Shown here: positions 16,896-25,238 of the stretch, one piece after another
Layout of the letters: each line of letters begins with the position of its first letter
How positions within the stretch are numbered: position 1 is the first letter of the stretch
Origin: Bacteroidota bacterium
Lineage (GTDB): Bacteria > Bacteroidota > Ignavibacteria > UBA10030
Reading direction: 5' to 3'
NCBI GenBank assembly: GCA_021813905.1
Contig: JAKAJH010000020.1
Coordinates: forward strand, 1-50,119
DNA length: 50,119 bases
Translations under genes and position numbers: made by a program
The notes under the pieces: model-generated
Seen by the model: the letters and a program-made list of their open reading frames with translations, nothing else
What the model was told of the DNA's origin: nothing
Databases searched by the model: none

Positions 16896-17654
16896 ATGCC
16901 CCGCGTTGAGTTGCAGACGCTCCTCGAAGCAGGTGCGCATTTCGGCCACCTGACCCGCCGATGGAATCCCAAGATGAAGCCGTACATCTTCATGGAACGG
17001 AACGGGATTCACATCATCGATCTCAAAAAGACCCAGGAACTCCTCGATGCCGCATTCAATGCGGTGTCCAATAGCGTCGCTGAAGGAAGACGGCCGCTGT
17101 TCGTCGGCACCAAGAGCCAGGCGAGCGATGTCGTTGGACAGGAAGCCAAGCGCTGCAACGCGTACTACGTGACGGAGCGGTGGTTGGGCGGCATGCTCAC
17201 CAACTTCACAACTATCCGCAAGAGCGTGAAACGGCTGACGAACATCGAGAAGATGGAGACGGACGGCACCTTCGACAACATCACGAAGAAGGAGCGTCTG
17301 TTCCTGAGCCGTGAACGCGATAAGCTTCAGGAAGTGCTGTCGGGCGTCGTCGACATGTCCCGGCTCCCGGGCCTGGTCTACGTCGTGGACATCAAGAAGG
17401 AAGCGATCGCGGTCAACGAGGCGCGTCGGCTTGGCATTCCGGTCGTGGCGATCGTCGACACCAACACTGATCCGGATCTGATCGATTTCCCGATCCCGGC
17501 GAACGATGATGCGCTCAAGACGATCCAGGTGATCACGAAGGTCATCGCCGATGCCGTCCTCGAAGGCGCGGAGCGGTCGTCGGCCCGTCAGGCGGAAGAG
17601 GCGCAGGCCAAGGCCGCCGACGCGGCGTCGAAAGCATCCGAGAAACCTGAGTAG
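16896..17654 (+). CDS. rpsB: 30S ribosomal protein S2
   Basis: 252 aa. Typical S2 motifs: LLEAGAHFGHLTRRWNPKMKPYIF, GIHIIDLKKT, FVGTKSQA, YVTERWLGGMLTNF, PGLVYVVDIKKEAIAVNEA and IVDTNTDPDLIDFPIPANDDA. The last 25 residues are an Ala/Glu/Lys-rich tail beyond the conserved domain. AAAGGA precedes the ATG. It is followed after 23 nt by tsf, the usual partner. Confidence 0.97.
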   Translation: MPRVELQTLLEAGAHFGHLTRRWNPKMKPYIFMERNGIHIIDLKKTQELLDAAFNAVSNSVAEGRRPLFVGTKSQASDVVGQEAKRCNAYYVTERWLGGMLTNFTTIRKSVKRLTNIEKMETDGTFDNITKKERLFLSRERDKLQEVLSGVVDMSRLPGLVYVVDIKKEAIAVNEARRLGIPVVAIVDTNTDPDLIDFPIPANDDALKTIQVITKVIADAVLEGAERSSARQAEEAQAKAADAASKASEKPE

Positions 17655-17677
17655 CGAACGAAAGGAAGCAACGAGCA

Positions 17678-18283
17678 ATGGCTGTCATTTCCAGCGAATT
17701 GGTGAAGCAACTCCGCGACCGGACCGGCGCCGGCATGATGGACTGCAAGCGCGCGCTCGAGGAGACAGGCGGCGATATGGAGCAGGCGGTCGAGCACCTT
17801 CGGAAGAAGGGCGCGGCCACCGCGGCCAAGCGGGCCGACAAGGAAACGAATCAGGGCGTCGTCGAGGCGTATATCCACGCCGGCGGACGCATCGGTGCGA
17901 TGGTGGAATTGAATTGCGAGACGGATTTCGTCGCAAAGACACCGGGTTTCCGCCAACTGGCGCACGACATCGCGATGCAGGTCGCGGCCATGACGCCGGC
18001 CTATGTGTCGCGTGAGCAGGTGGACAAGGCCGTTCTGGACAAGGAACTCGAGATCTACAAGTCGCAGGCGGCGAACGAAGGCAAGCCGGCCACGGTCGCC
18101 GAGAAGATCGCACAGGGACGGCTGGAAAAGTTCTACCAGGAAACCGTGCTGTTGGAGCAGAGCTTCATCAAAGATTCCGGCAAGACGATCAAGGATCTGA
18201 TCGACGAAGAGACCGCGAAGGTCGGCGAAAAGATCGCGATCCGGCGGTTCATCCGGTACCATCTGGGCGAACAGGTCGGCTGA
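17678..18283 (+). CDS. tsf: Elongation factor Ts (short form)
   Basis: 201 aa, the short single-core form as in Thermus, rather than the about 280 aa of E. coli. N-terminal UBA-like region (VKQLRDRTGAGMMDCKRALEE), then the core with AYIHAGGRIGAMVELNCETDFVA, where the TDFV motif drives GDP release from EF-Tu. The second core subdomain is reduced to the C-terminal coiled segment. rpsB-tsf end in an intrinsic terminator at 18297-18325. Confidence 0.96.
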   Translation: MAVISSELVKQLRDRTGAGMMDCKRALEETGGDMEQAVEHLRKKGAATAAKRADKETNQGVVEAYIHAGGRIGAMVELNCETDFVAKTPGFRQLAHDIAMQVAAMTPAYVSREQVDKAVLDKELEIYKSQAANEGKPATVAEKIAQGRLEKFYQETVLLEQSFIKDSGKTIKDLIDEETAKVGEKIAIRRFIRYHLGEQVG

Positions 18284-18296
18284 CGAACTGCACCGA

Positions 18297-18325
18297 GATC
18301 CCGGAGTGATTCGGGATCCTTTTTT
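18297..18325 (+). terminator. Intrinsic terminator after tsf
   Basis: GATCCCG and CGGGATC (7-bp stem, 8-nt loop) followed by C and six T, 13 nt after the tsf stop. pyrH starts only 15 nt later, so either readthrough or an unseen internal promoter must feed pyrH. Confidence 0.85.
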
Positions 18326-18340
18326 CTGCGGGGGCCCTTC

Positions 18341-19072
18341 ATGCATACGCTCAAGTACAAACGGATCCTCCTGAAGCTCAGCGGCGAATCGCTGATGGGG
18401 GATCGGGAGTACGGCATCGATTCCAAGATGCTTGCGCAATATGCCGCGGAGATCGGCGCCGCCCAGGCGCTGGGGACGGAAATCGGCATCGTGATCGGCG
18501 GGGGAAATATCTATCGCGGCATCGAGAATTCCTCCGACGGCATCGACAAGGTTACCGGTGATCACATGGGCATGCTGGCCACGGTGATCAACGCGCTGGC
18601 CCTGCAGAGCGCCCTCGAACACCACGGGTTGCGGACGCGCTGCCTGACGGCGATCAACATGGAGAAGATCGCCGAGCCCTTCATCCGGCGACGCGCGGTA
18701 CGCCACCTGGAAAAAGGGCGCATCGTGATCTTTGCGGCGGGGACGGGGAATCCGTACTTTACGACCGACACGGCGGCCGTCCTGCGCGCCATCGAGATCG
18801 AAGCCGATGTGATTCTGAAAGGCACCCGGGTCGACGGGATCTACGACAGCGACCCCGAAAAGAACGCCGGCGCCGTCCGCTTCCCCCAGATCTCGTACGC
18901 CGATGTGCTGACGCGGAATCTGCGCATAATGGACCTGACAGCCATCACGCTGTCAAAGGAAAATCGCCTGCCGTTGATCGTCTTCAATATGAATGTTTCC
19001 GGCAATCTCTCCCGCGTCGTGACGGGAGAGCCTGTCGGCTCGCTGGTGTCCGAAGCATCGTTGAGCCTGTGA
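18341..19072 (+). CDS. pyrH: UMP kinase
   Basis: 243 aa of the bacterial amino-acid-kinase-type UMP kinase. Seen: [13 protein letters not shown] at the N-terminus (phosphate-binding Lys), [45 protein letters not shown] and the DGIYDSDP loop. Phosphorylates UMP to UDP for RNA and nucleotide-sugar synthesis. The ATG at 18341 is preceded by GGGGG about 8 nt upstream. It is separated from tsf by a terminator and is followed after 39 nt by frr, the common pyrH-frr order. Confidence 0.96.
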   Translation: MHTLKYKRILLKLSGESLMGDREYGIDSKMLAQYAAEIGAAQALGTEIGIVIGGGNIYRGIENSSDGIDKVTGDHMGMLATVINALALQSALEHHGLRTRCLTAINMEKIAEPFIRRRAVRHLEKGRIVIFAAGTGNPYFTTDTAAVLRAIEIEADVILKGTRVDGIYDSDPEKNAGAVRFPQISYADVLTRNLRIMDLTAITLSKENRLPLIVFNMNVSGNLSRVVTGEPVGSLVSEASLSL

Positions 19073-19111
19073 GTTCCCCACGGTTCCTACCACCCAACCG
19101 GGAGCACACCG

Positions 19112-19675
19112 ATGACAAGTTCCAAAGAGATACTGAAGCATGCCGATGAAAAGATGAAGAAGGCCGTCGAGGTCGTTCGCGAAGAGCTCGCGAAGATCCG
19201 GACCGGCAAAGCGACGACGGCGCTGCTGGACGGCGTCAAGGTCGACTACTACGGCACGATGACGCCGCTGAACAAGGTGGCGAACGTGAGCACGCCTGAT
19301 GTGCACACGATCGCGATCCAACCCTGGGAAAAATCTCTCATCGGTCCGATCGAAAAATCGATCCTGGCCGCGAACCTGGGACTCAATCCTGTGGGAGACG
19401 GCGCGCTGGTGCGCGTGCCGATTCCGCCGCTGAACGAAGAGCGCCGGAAGGAACTGGTCAAGCTGACGAAGAAATTCGGTGAGGACGGAAAGATCGCCAT
19501 CCGCAACGTCCGCCGCGATGCGGTGGAGCATCTCAAGAAGGCGGAGAAGGACGAGCACATGTCGGAAGACGAGCGCAAGCGTAGCGAACAGGAAGTGCAA
19601 AAGCTCACCGACAAATTCATCAAGGACATCGACGCGCTTCTGGCCACCAAAGAGAAGGAAATCATGGAAGTCTGA
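19112..19675 (+). CDS. frr: Ribosome recycling factor
   Basis: 187 aa, family length. N-terminal helix KMKKAVEVVREELAKIRTGK, the hinge VDYYGTMTPLNKVANVSTPD, the PWEKSLI..IEKSI.AANLGLNP region and the C-terminal long helices (RNVRRDA.EHLKK) are all present. Works with EF-G to split post-termination ribosomes. Followed by a strong terminator at 19700-19725. Confidence 0.96.
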   Translation: MTSSKEILKHADEKMKKAVEVVREELAKIRTGKATTALLDGVKVDYYGTMTPLNKVANVSTPDVHTIAIQPWEKSLIGPIEKSILAANLGLNPVGDGALVRVPIPPLNEERRKELVKLTKKFGEDGKIAIRNVRRDAVEHLKKAEKDEHMSEDERKRSEQEVQKLTDKFIKDIDALLATKEKEIMEV

Positions 19676-19699
19676 CGGCTGCCTGTGCGCCGTCACCGG

Positions 19700-19725
19700 A
19701 AACCCCGTGCGATGCGCGGGGTTTT
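19700..19725 (+). terminator. Intrinsic terminator after frr
   Basis: AAACCCCG and CGGGGTTT form an 8-bp stem (9-nt loop with GCG/CGC continuing inside) ending in four T, 25 nt after the frr stop. Confidence 0.82.
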
Positions 19726-19805
19726 CGCGTCTTTGGGGGCTCCCTGCGCAACTCGGATCCGTGCAGGACGTATGGTATGAAGGACCCCAGACCCGGGAGG
19801 TGACT

Positions 19806-20492
19806 ATGACAGATTATGTGCGTCGTCTGTATCGAAGCAGATCGAACCGTGTGCTCGGCGGTGTGTGCGGCGGCATGGCGGAATACCTGAACGTCGACCC
19901 CATCCTCGTCCGGGTCGTCTGGCTTCTCCTGACGATCATGGGCGGCATGGGCGTTCTCCTCTATCTGGTGGCGCTCTTCGTCATGCCGGTGGATCCGTCC
20001 GGACCGAAAGAGGGCGTCACGGCGATGCCGACCACAGCAGCGCTGGTCGTCGGCATCGGTCTGATCATCATCGGGGCACTCATCCTTCTGGATAATCTCG
20101 ACGTCCTGTCGTTCCACCGGTTCTGTCATCTCGGAGAGGATGTGCTCTTCCCGGCAGTGCTCGTGATCGCCGGTCTCTATCTGATCACACGAAAACGTCG
20201 GCCGGAGGCCGCACCTCCTGCATCCGCCGCTCCGTCTTCCCCGGAGTCGGCTCCTTCGCCCACGACGTCGGCGCCTCCATCGCCCGAATCCCGGCGGCGC
20301 CTGACGAGATCGCTGACCGAGCGAAAGCTCCTCGGCGTGTGCGGTGGAATTGCCGAATACGCCGGCATGGACCCGTCCATCGTGCGCCTCATCTATATCG
20401 CGTTCACGATGCTGTCCGGGGGAGCCGGGGCTCTGCTGTATCTGATCCTCGCTCTTGTGCTGCCGGATGATCAACCACGCTCTGCTTCGTGA
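19806..20492 (+). CDS. Membrane protein with two PspC domains
   Basis: 228 aa from ATG 19806, fixed by GGGAGGTG about 5 nt upstream. Two copies of the PspC signature lie at the two ends: LYRSRSNRVLGGVCGGMAEY (8-27) and LTERKLLGVCGGIAEYAGMD near 168-187. Each is followed by a D.I.VR..w/yi..t...G.g.llYl..alvmP helix. In the middle are two more hydrophobic helices (about 77-95 and 112-128) and a Pro/Ser/Ala linker (about 133-165). PspC proteins take part in membrane-stress sensing; a duplicated PspC in one chain is uncommon. No pspA or pspB is nearby. The next gene is a LiaF-like membrane protein, again a membrane-stress family. Confidence 0.85.
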   Translation: MTDYVRRLYRSRSNRVLGGVCGGMAEYLNVDPILVRVVWLLLTIMGGMGVLLYLVALFVMPVDPSGPKEGVTAMPTTAALVVGIGLIIIGALILLDNLDVLSFHRFCHLGEDVLFPAVLVIAGLYLITRKRRPEAAPPASAAPSSPESAPSPTTSAPPSPESRRRLTRSLTERKLLGVCGGIAEYAGMDPSIVRLIYIAFTMLSGGAGALLYLILALVLPDDQPRSAS

Positions 20493-20500
20493 GGAATGCC

Positions 20501-21037
20501 ATGGACGAGCACGCACCTTCGGAACCATCACGCCATTTTTCTCCTCTCGGACTGTTTCTTGTCCTGCTCGGTGCCGGTCTTCTGTTTGTTCGGGTGGGTG
20601 TGATGCACCTGCGGGCGGCCGACATCTGGTGGGCAACCATCGGGATCCTCGGACTCACTCTTCTCGGAACGGCGGTGTTCACCGGAAAACGGGGCGGAGC
20701 GTTCTGGGGATCAGTGCTGCTGTTCCTGAGCACTGCGGTGTTCCTGCGGAAGAGCGATTTGCTCGATCCGATGCCGTGGGACTGGCCGGCGACCATTGCG
20801 CTGGTGCTGGGTCTTTCTTTCCTGGTGCTCTACTTCTTTGATCCTCGCCGGGTCGGCCTTCTGGTCCCCGCGGTGATCTTCGGCGGGCTGGGGACGCTGT
20901 ACTATTTGTGGTGGTGGGATGTGATGGACTGGTACCAGGTGCGGTACTATGTGCAGACGTATTGGCCGGTCCTGCTGATTCTGTGGGGGCTGGGTGTGCT
21001 CATCGGTCCCGCCCGCCGCGTGCGCACGCGCAACTGA
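20501..21037 (+). CDS. LiaI/LiaF-type transmembrane-domain protein
   Basis: 178 aa with about six hydrophobic helices arranged like the LiaF N-terminal membrane domain (FSPLGLFLVLLGAGLLFVRVG at the start, YWPVLLILWGLGVLIGPARR at the end). No soluble C-terminal LiaF domain follows. Two starts are possible: GTG 20489, overlapping the previous stop as GTGA, or ATG 20501 with GAGGA 5 nt upstream; I prefer the latter. Pairing with the double-PspC gene suggests a joint role in membrane-stress response (inference). Confidence 0.75.
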   Translation: MDEHAPSEPSRHFSPLGLFLVLLGAGLLFVRVGVMHLRAADIWWATIGILGLTLLGTAVFTGKRGGAFWGSVLLFLSTAVFLRKSDLLDPMPWDWPATIALVLGLSFLVLYFFDPRRVGLLVPAVIFGGLGTLYYLWWWDVMDWYQVRYYVQTYWPVLLILWGLGVLIGPARRVRTRN

Positions 21038-21064
21038 CGAGGCGCTCCCGGAGTGTCCGGCGGA

Positions 21065-21319
21065 TCAGCGTCGGGCCCGGACCGGCTTCTCAAGAGAATC
21101 GATCGCTTCGGAGATGTCGTCGATGCGTTTCCGGAGGATCGCCTGCGCATCCTGGAGTCCCTTGTTGTAGAACTGAGATCCAATCTCGTCGGCGAAGAAA
21201 TTCAGCAGAAATCCGGCCTCGAACTGTCCGATCTCCTGCTCCAATTCCTCGGAAAAGTTTTTTTGAATCCGTTGGACGATCGCTGCACGCTCGGCCGGCG
21301 TGAAGGTGATCAGCGGCAT
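21065..21319 (-). CDS. DUF2164 family protein
   Basis: 84 aa. FTPAERAAIVQRIQKNFSEELEQEIGQFEAGFLLNFFADEIGSQFYNKGLQDAQAIL has the length and pattern (acidic helix, then FF..eiG..fYN.gl.DA) of the DUF2164 family, whose role is unknown. Two in-frame ATGs exist: 21325 and 21319. AGGAGG at 21333-21328 is 8 nt from 21319 but only 2 nt from 21325, so 21319 is preferred. It lies 33 nt downstream of polA and is probably co-transcribed with it. Confidence 0.82.
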   Translation of the reverse strand: MPLITFTPAERAAIVQRIQKNFSEELEQEIGQFEAGFLLNFFADEIGSQFYNKGLQDAQAILRKRIDDISEAIDSLEKPVRARR

Positions 21320-21352
21320 ACGCATTTCCTCCTCAGTGCGGCGACGGACCCG

Positions 21353-24139
21353 CTAATGGGCCTCGAGCCAGTTGGCGCCGACGCCGACGTCGACCTCCAC
21401 CGGCACGCACAGTGTCAGCGCCTCCGACATGCATCCCTGCACCAGCGTCCGCATCTCGCTCTCTTCCCGTTCCGGCACTTCACAGACGAGCTCGTCATGC
21501 ACCTGCAGGATGAGCCGGCTTTGCAGTCCGTGCTCTCGGATCCGACGGTCCAACCGGACCATGGCAACCTTGATCATGTCTGCGGCTGTGCCCTGAATGG
21601 GCATGTTGATCGCCTGCCGCTCGGCGTTCTGGCGGACGGTCTGGTTCGCGTTCCGGATCTCGGCAATATACCGCCGGCGTCCGAGAAGGGTGGACACGTA
21701 TCCGACGCGCCGCGCCGATTCGATCGTGTCGTGGATATACTGCTGTACGCCGGGGAAGCGCTCGAAGTAGCGGGCGATGATGTCGCGTGCCTCGGTCTGG
21801 CTGATCTCCAGGCGTGAGGCCAGGCCGAAGGCCCCGATGCCGTACATGATGCCGAAGTTCACTTCCTTCGCCTTGCGCCGCATGTCGCGGCTGACCTCCG
21901 CGATGGGCACGCCGAAGACCTTGGCCGCCGTCGTGGCGTGAATGTCCTCGCGGTTCCGGAATGCCTCCGCCAATCCCTCGTCACCCGACACGTGCGCCAT
22001 CACCCGCAGCTCGATCTGAGAATAATCCGCCGAAAGGATGCGGGCTCCGGGCCGGCCGGGAATGAATGCCCGGCGGATGGACCGGCCGATCTCGGTGCGG
22101 ATGGGGATATTCTGCAGATTCGGGTCGCTGCTCGAGAGCCGTCCGGTGGCGGCAACCGTCTGGTTGAAGGAGGTATGCACCCGGCCCGTCTTCGGATCCA
22201 CCAGGGCGGGCAGCGCGTCGACGTACGTTGATTTCAGCTTCGTGAGCTGACGATATTCGAGCAGCGTGCCGATGATCGGATGTTCCGAACGAAGCGACTC
22301 GAGGACGGCCACATCCGTGGAAAAGCCCGTCTTGGTCTTCCGCACCGGCGTGAGGTGCAGCCGGTTGAACAGTACTTCCGACAACTGCTGCGTCGAATTG
22401 ATATTGAACGGTTCGCCGGCCTGTTCATAAATCGATCTGGTGAGCGCGTCCAGCTGCGTGCTGAGCTCAGCGGACATGGTGCGGAGAAACCCGACATCGA
22501 TGGCGACACCGGTGCGTTCCATCGATGCGAGCACTCCCACCAGCGGATATTCCACGTCCTGCGCGAGCCGGCTCATTTCCTGCGCCGTGAGAAGACCGGC
22601 GAAACGATCCGCCAGGCGCATCGTCCAGTCCGCGTCCTCACAGGAGTATTCGGCGACCGCGGCAACCGGCACATCGCGGAGCGCCTTCTGCTCCTTGCCC
22701 GTTCCCGTCAGGTCCTCGTACGAGATCATCCGGTAATCCAGATATTCGGCGGCAACCGCATCGAGACCGTGCTTGCCATCGGCGCGAAGCAGATAGCTGG
22801 CCAGCATCGTGTCGACGAGGGGGCCGCGAACCTCGATCCCGTACCGCGAGAGCACGAGCATGTCGTATTTCAGATTATGTCCGATCTTGACGATTGACTC
22901 GTCCAAGAACAGCGCGCCGGCGATATCCGCGAATCGGACGGGCGTCATGCCGTCCGCGTCGGGTTGCGGAGCGGCATCGTCACCGAACAGACCCGTGCCG
23001 CCGTCGCGGGGAGGGGGGAGGATGGGAATGTAGTGAGCCTCGCGGGCTTCGATGCAAATGCTCACGCCCAACAGGTCGGCGTGTAACGCGTCCGTGGACG
23101 TCGTCTCCGTGTCGAACACGAACCGCCCGGCCGACTTCATCCTCTTGCAGAGTGACCGGAACTCTTTCTCGGTGGTGATGATGTGGTACGAGTGCTGATC
23201 CTGACGGATGTCGGAGAGCGGCCCGAATTCGACGGGCGCAGCCGCCGCCGGCTCTGGTGGTGCGGGCTTCGGCGCCGATGCGCCGGGATTGCGCAGGCGC
23301 GTCAGGAGCGAACGGAACTCGAGCTCCTCGAACAGCGCGGCGAGCGCCTCCGTGTCCGGCTCCTTTGCGCGCAGATCGTGATAGCTGATCTCGATCGGCA
23401 CGTCCGTCCGGATCGTCACGAGGTCTTTGGACAGGAACGCGAGTTCGCGGTTCGCCTCCAATTTTGTCCGGAGGCCTTTCTGCGGGATGTCGTCGAGATG
23501 ACGGTAGATCTCGTCCACCGACCCGAATTTCTGCACCAGGGGGATGGCGGTCTTCTCGCCGACGCCCGGAACGCCGGGCACATTGTCCGAGGTGTCGCCG
23601 GTGAGCGCGAGGACTTCCACCACTTTGTCGGGACTCACGCCGAACTTCTCCCGCACCTGTTCGATACCGACCAGATCCACATCCGTCCCCTGGCGTCCCG
23701 GCCGGTACATCGTGATGCGGTCGGACACCAGCTGCATCAAATCCTTGTCGGAGGTGACCAGGAACGTACGTGTTCCCTCCCGTTCCGCCTGGCGTGCGAG
23801 CGTGCCGATGATGTCGTCGGCCTCAAATCCTTCCCGTTCGACGGTCGGGATATTGTACGCGCGGATCGCCTGCTTGATGATCGGGATCTGCGAGGAGAGA
23901 TCGTCCGGCATCTTCTGGCGCGTAGCCTTGTATTCGGTGTATGCGTCGTGGCGGAACGTGGGGGCGCTCGTGTCAAAGACCACGGCAATGTGGTCCGGCT
24001 TCTCATCCTGCAGGATCTTGTTCAGAAAGGTGACGACGCCAAACACGGCGCTGGTGTTCTGCCCTTTGGCGTTGATGAGCGGCCGCTGGATGAACGCGTA
24101 GTACGCCCGGTAGGCAAGTGCCATCCCGTCCAGCAACAT
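21353..24139 (-). CDS. polA: DNA polymerase I, N-terminus rebuilt by an inserted island
   Basis: 928 aa. 5'-nuclease domain (1-about 285; LLDGMALAYRAYYAF, GFEADDIIGTLA, GDTSDNVPGVPGVGEKTA), 3'-5' exonuclease (about 325-500) with intact DTET, GHNLKYD and YSCEDAD motifs, so proofreading should be active, and the polymerase with motif A SADYSQIELR (about 703-712), motif B RRKAKEVNFGIMYG (about 754-767) and motif C QVHDE (about 879-883). The gene is interrupted upstream: its original first 21 codons lie at 25582-25644, separated by a 1446-bp island. The present start is ATG 24139 (GAAGGA 9 nt upstream) or ATG 24163, which overlaps the stop of the island ORF as ATGA; the latter adds eight residues with no family similarity. 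Everything needed for the nuclease active site remains. Confidence 0.93.
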   Translation of the reverse strand: MLLDGMALAYRAYYAFIQRPLINAKGQNTSAVFGVVTFLNKILQDEKPDHIAVVFDTSAPTFRHDAYTEYKATRQKMPDDLSSQIPIIKQAIRAYNIPTVEREGFEADDIIGTLARQAEREGTRTFLVTSDKDLMQLVSDRITMYRPGRQGTDVDLVGIEQVREKFGVSPDKVVEVLALTGDTSDNVPGVPGVGEKTAIPLVQKFGSVDEIYRHLDDIPQKGLRTKLEANRELAFLSKDLVTIRTDVPIEISYHDLRAKEPDTEALAALFEELEFRSLLTRLRNPGASAPKPAPPEPAAAAPVEFGPLSDIRQDQHSYHIITTEKEFRSLCKRMKSAGRFVFDTETTSTDALHADLLGVSICIEAREAHYIPILPPPRDGGTGLFGDDAAPQPDADGMTPVRFADIAGALFLDESIVKIGHNLKYDMLVLSRYGIEVRGPLVDTMLASYLLRADGKHGLDAVAAEYLDYRMISYEDLTGTGKEQKALRDVPVAAVAEYSCEDADWTMRLADRFAGLLTAQEMSRLAQDVEYPLVGVLASMERTGVAIDVGFLRTMSAELSTQLDALTRSIYEQAGEPFNINSTQQLSEVLFNRLHLTPVRKTKTGFSTDVAVLESLRSEHPIIGTLLEYRQLTKLKSTYVDALPALVDPKTGRVHTSFNQTVAATGRLSSSDPNLQNIPIRTEIGRSIRRAFIPGRPGARILSADYSQIELRVMAHVSGDEGLAEAFRNREDIHATTAAKVFGVPIAEVSRDMRRKAKEVNFGIMYGIGAFGLASRLEISQTEARDIIARYFERFPGVQQYIHDTIESARRVGYVSTLLGRRRYIAEIRNANQTVRQNAERQAINMPIQGTAADMIKVAMVRLDRRIREHGLQSRLILQVHDELVCEVPEREESEMRTLVQGCMSEALTLCVPVEVDVGVGANWLEAH
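24119..24135. repeat. 17-bp direct repeat, polA-proximal copy
   Basis: TGCCATCCCGTCCAGCA on the plus strand, identical to 25582-25598. On the minus (coding) strand it spells codons for LLDGMA of polA. The two copies bound the island exactly, in the manner of an att core, a long target duplication, or a microhomology used for recombination. Confidence 0.9.
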
Positions 24140-24159
24140 CAACAAAGGTCCTTCCCTCC

Positions 24160-24618
24160 TCATCTTTCGCCAATTCTGCCGTTCTTGCGGATCGCAAACC
24201 GGATAGCGGAGGGGGTGACGTTGAAGATTCGGGCGAGTCCAGCCGTTCGCCTGCTCCGAATCTCTTCGGCTTTACCGAAGCTGGTGCGATTGGTGTCAGG
24301 CATGGCGACGCTAATATTGAACCGCAGGAGGGACACAAGAAGCTCGAACCACTCGGCCTTGTCGCAGTGGTAGCGGTCTACCGGTCTGAAGCAGTAGCCG
24401 CTGGCATACTGGCTCGAGGCAATGGAGGTCTTGATGCTGGCCCATTTCGGCCGGTTGCAGGTGCTGGATGAGGCATCAAGGTCGAAAACATCCGTTCGGG
24501 TGTAGGCGCAGCCGAGCCGGTTGGCAATCCGTGGGTGCAGGATCCGCTGCACGCCGATGGGCACTTTTTCCCACTGCTTCTCCGAGGACATGTGATTGAT
24601 GATGAAAGCGGGGGTCAT
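24160..24618 (-). CDS. Island ORF of unknown function with C-terminal HTH-like segment
   Basis: 152 aa; no family recognised. The middle holds four Cys/His-Cys positions (LGCAYTRTD, SSTCNRPKW, SGYCFRPVDRYHCDKAEW) that could bind metal. The C-terminus, GLARIFNVTPSAIRFAIRKNG, looks like the helix-turn-helix that ends many small homing endonucleases and phage HNH proteins, but no HNH, GIY-YIG or LAGLIDADG motif can be pointed to. The start overlaps the upstream stop (ATGA) and the stop overlaps polA ATG 24163 (ATGA), so it is placed to couple translation into polA. Composition is less G/C-rich than polA. Confidence 0.6.
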   Translation of the reverse strand: MTPAFIINHMSSEKQWEKVPIGVQRILHPRIANRLGCAYTRTDVFDLDASSSTCNRPKWASIKTSIASSQYASGYCFRPVDRYHCDKAEWFELLVSLLRFNISVAMPDTNRTSFGKAEEIRSRRTAGLARIFNVTPSAIRFAIRKNGRIGER

Positions 24619-25235
24619 GGTGGACCGATTGTCTCAAAGATGAAGTGCCTCCGACCCGCTACGACATTTGTACCGCGGTCGAAGATCACACAGTAAATCG
24701 TTGTCCAATACTCCGGTCCATCTTCGTAATATGTCAGATCTGGCTGTTTTGGCTCACGGACCAAGAGGCTGTCGACTCCCTCTACGATGGTGTGCAACAG
24801 ATCAGCATCGAGTCTCCCTTTGAACCTCTCTCTAGTGGCGCGTTTGATGCCGGTATATTGTTCGGGCGTATATACAGCATGTTTCCACACGAGGACGGTG
24901 TCGAGCTTCTTGTACGCCCGAAACGTGGAGCGGTCCGTCTCATATCCATTGACATAGTAATGGGGGCGCTTCAATGACGCGAGATAGTAGACCCAAGTAC
25001 TGTTATTCAGCTGGCCATTCTGTCCCGGCATATTCTTGACGATTGCGAAGTCCTCCACATCAGGAAACCCATTGTTAACAGCTTGCGGCTTGCCCAAAGC
25101 ACGTCGAACTTCGTCGGTTGTCGCGCCGATTGGAGCTAGTCGATTCAGGTCATTTATGGATCTATTGCGGAGCTCCTTGTTCTGCGCTGGGGAGGTCGAA
25201 ACAAGGAAAAGGACCGCGAGCAATGCTTTCGTCAT
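24615..25235 (-). CDS. Island ORF: exported protein of unknown function, SmpA/OmlA-like start
   Basis: 206 aa. A short signal peptide (ALLAVLFLVSTSPAQ, cleavage near 18) is followed by LNRLAPIGATTDEVRRALGKPQAV, which resembles the 'I..G.T..EV...LG.P' repeat of SmpA/OmlA/BLIP-like folds. The rest (charged, Tyr-rich, YYEDGPEYWTTIYCVIFDRG) is unrecognised. No lipobox is seen. It starts 3 nt after the 73-aa ORF stop and ends with an ATGA overlap to the 152-aa ORF. Lower G/C than neighbours supports foreign origin. Confidence 0.65.
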   Translation of the reverse strand: MTKALLAVLFLVSTSPAQNKELRNRSINDLNRLAPIGATTDEVRRALGKPQAVNNGFPDVEDFAIVKNMPGQNGQLNNSTWVYYLASLKRPHYYVNGYETDRSTFRAYKKLDTVLVWKHAVYTPEQYTGIKRATRERFKGRLDADLLHTIVEGVDSLLVREPKQPDLTYYEDGPEYWTTIYCVIFDRGTNVVAGRRHFIFETIGPP

Positions 25236-25238
25236 TGG

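Noticed and set aside
23183-24373. A 396-codon plus-strand frame across the start of polA and the island.
   Set aside because: It is mostly antisense to the polA nuclease domain, with His/Arg/Asp-rich filler and no ribosome site.
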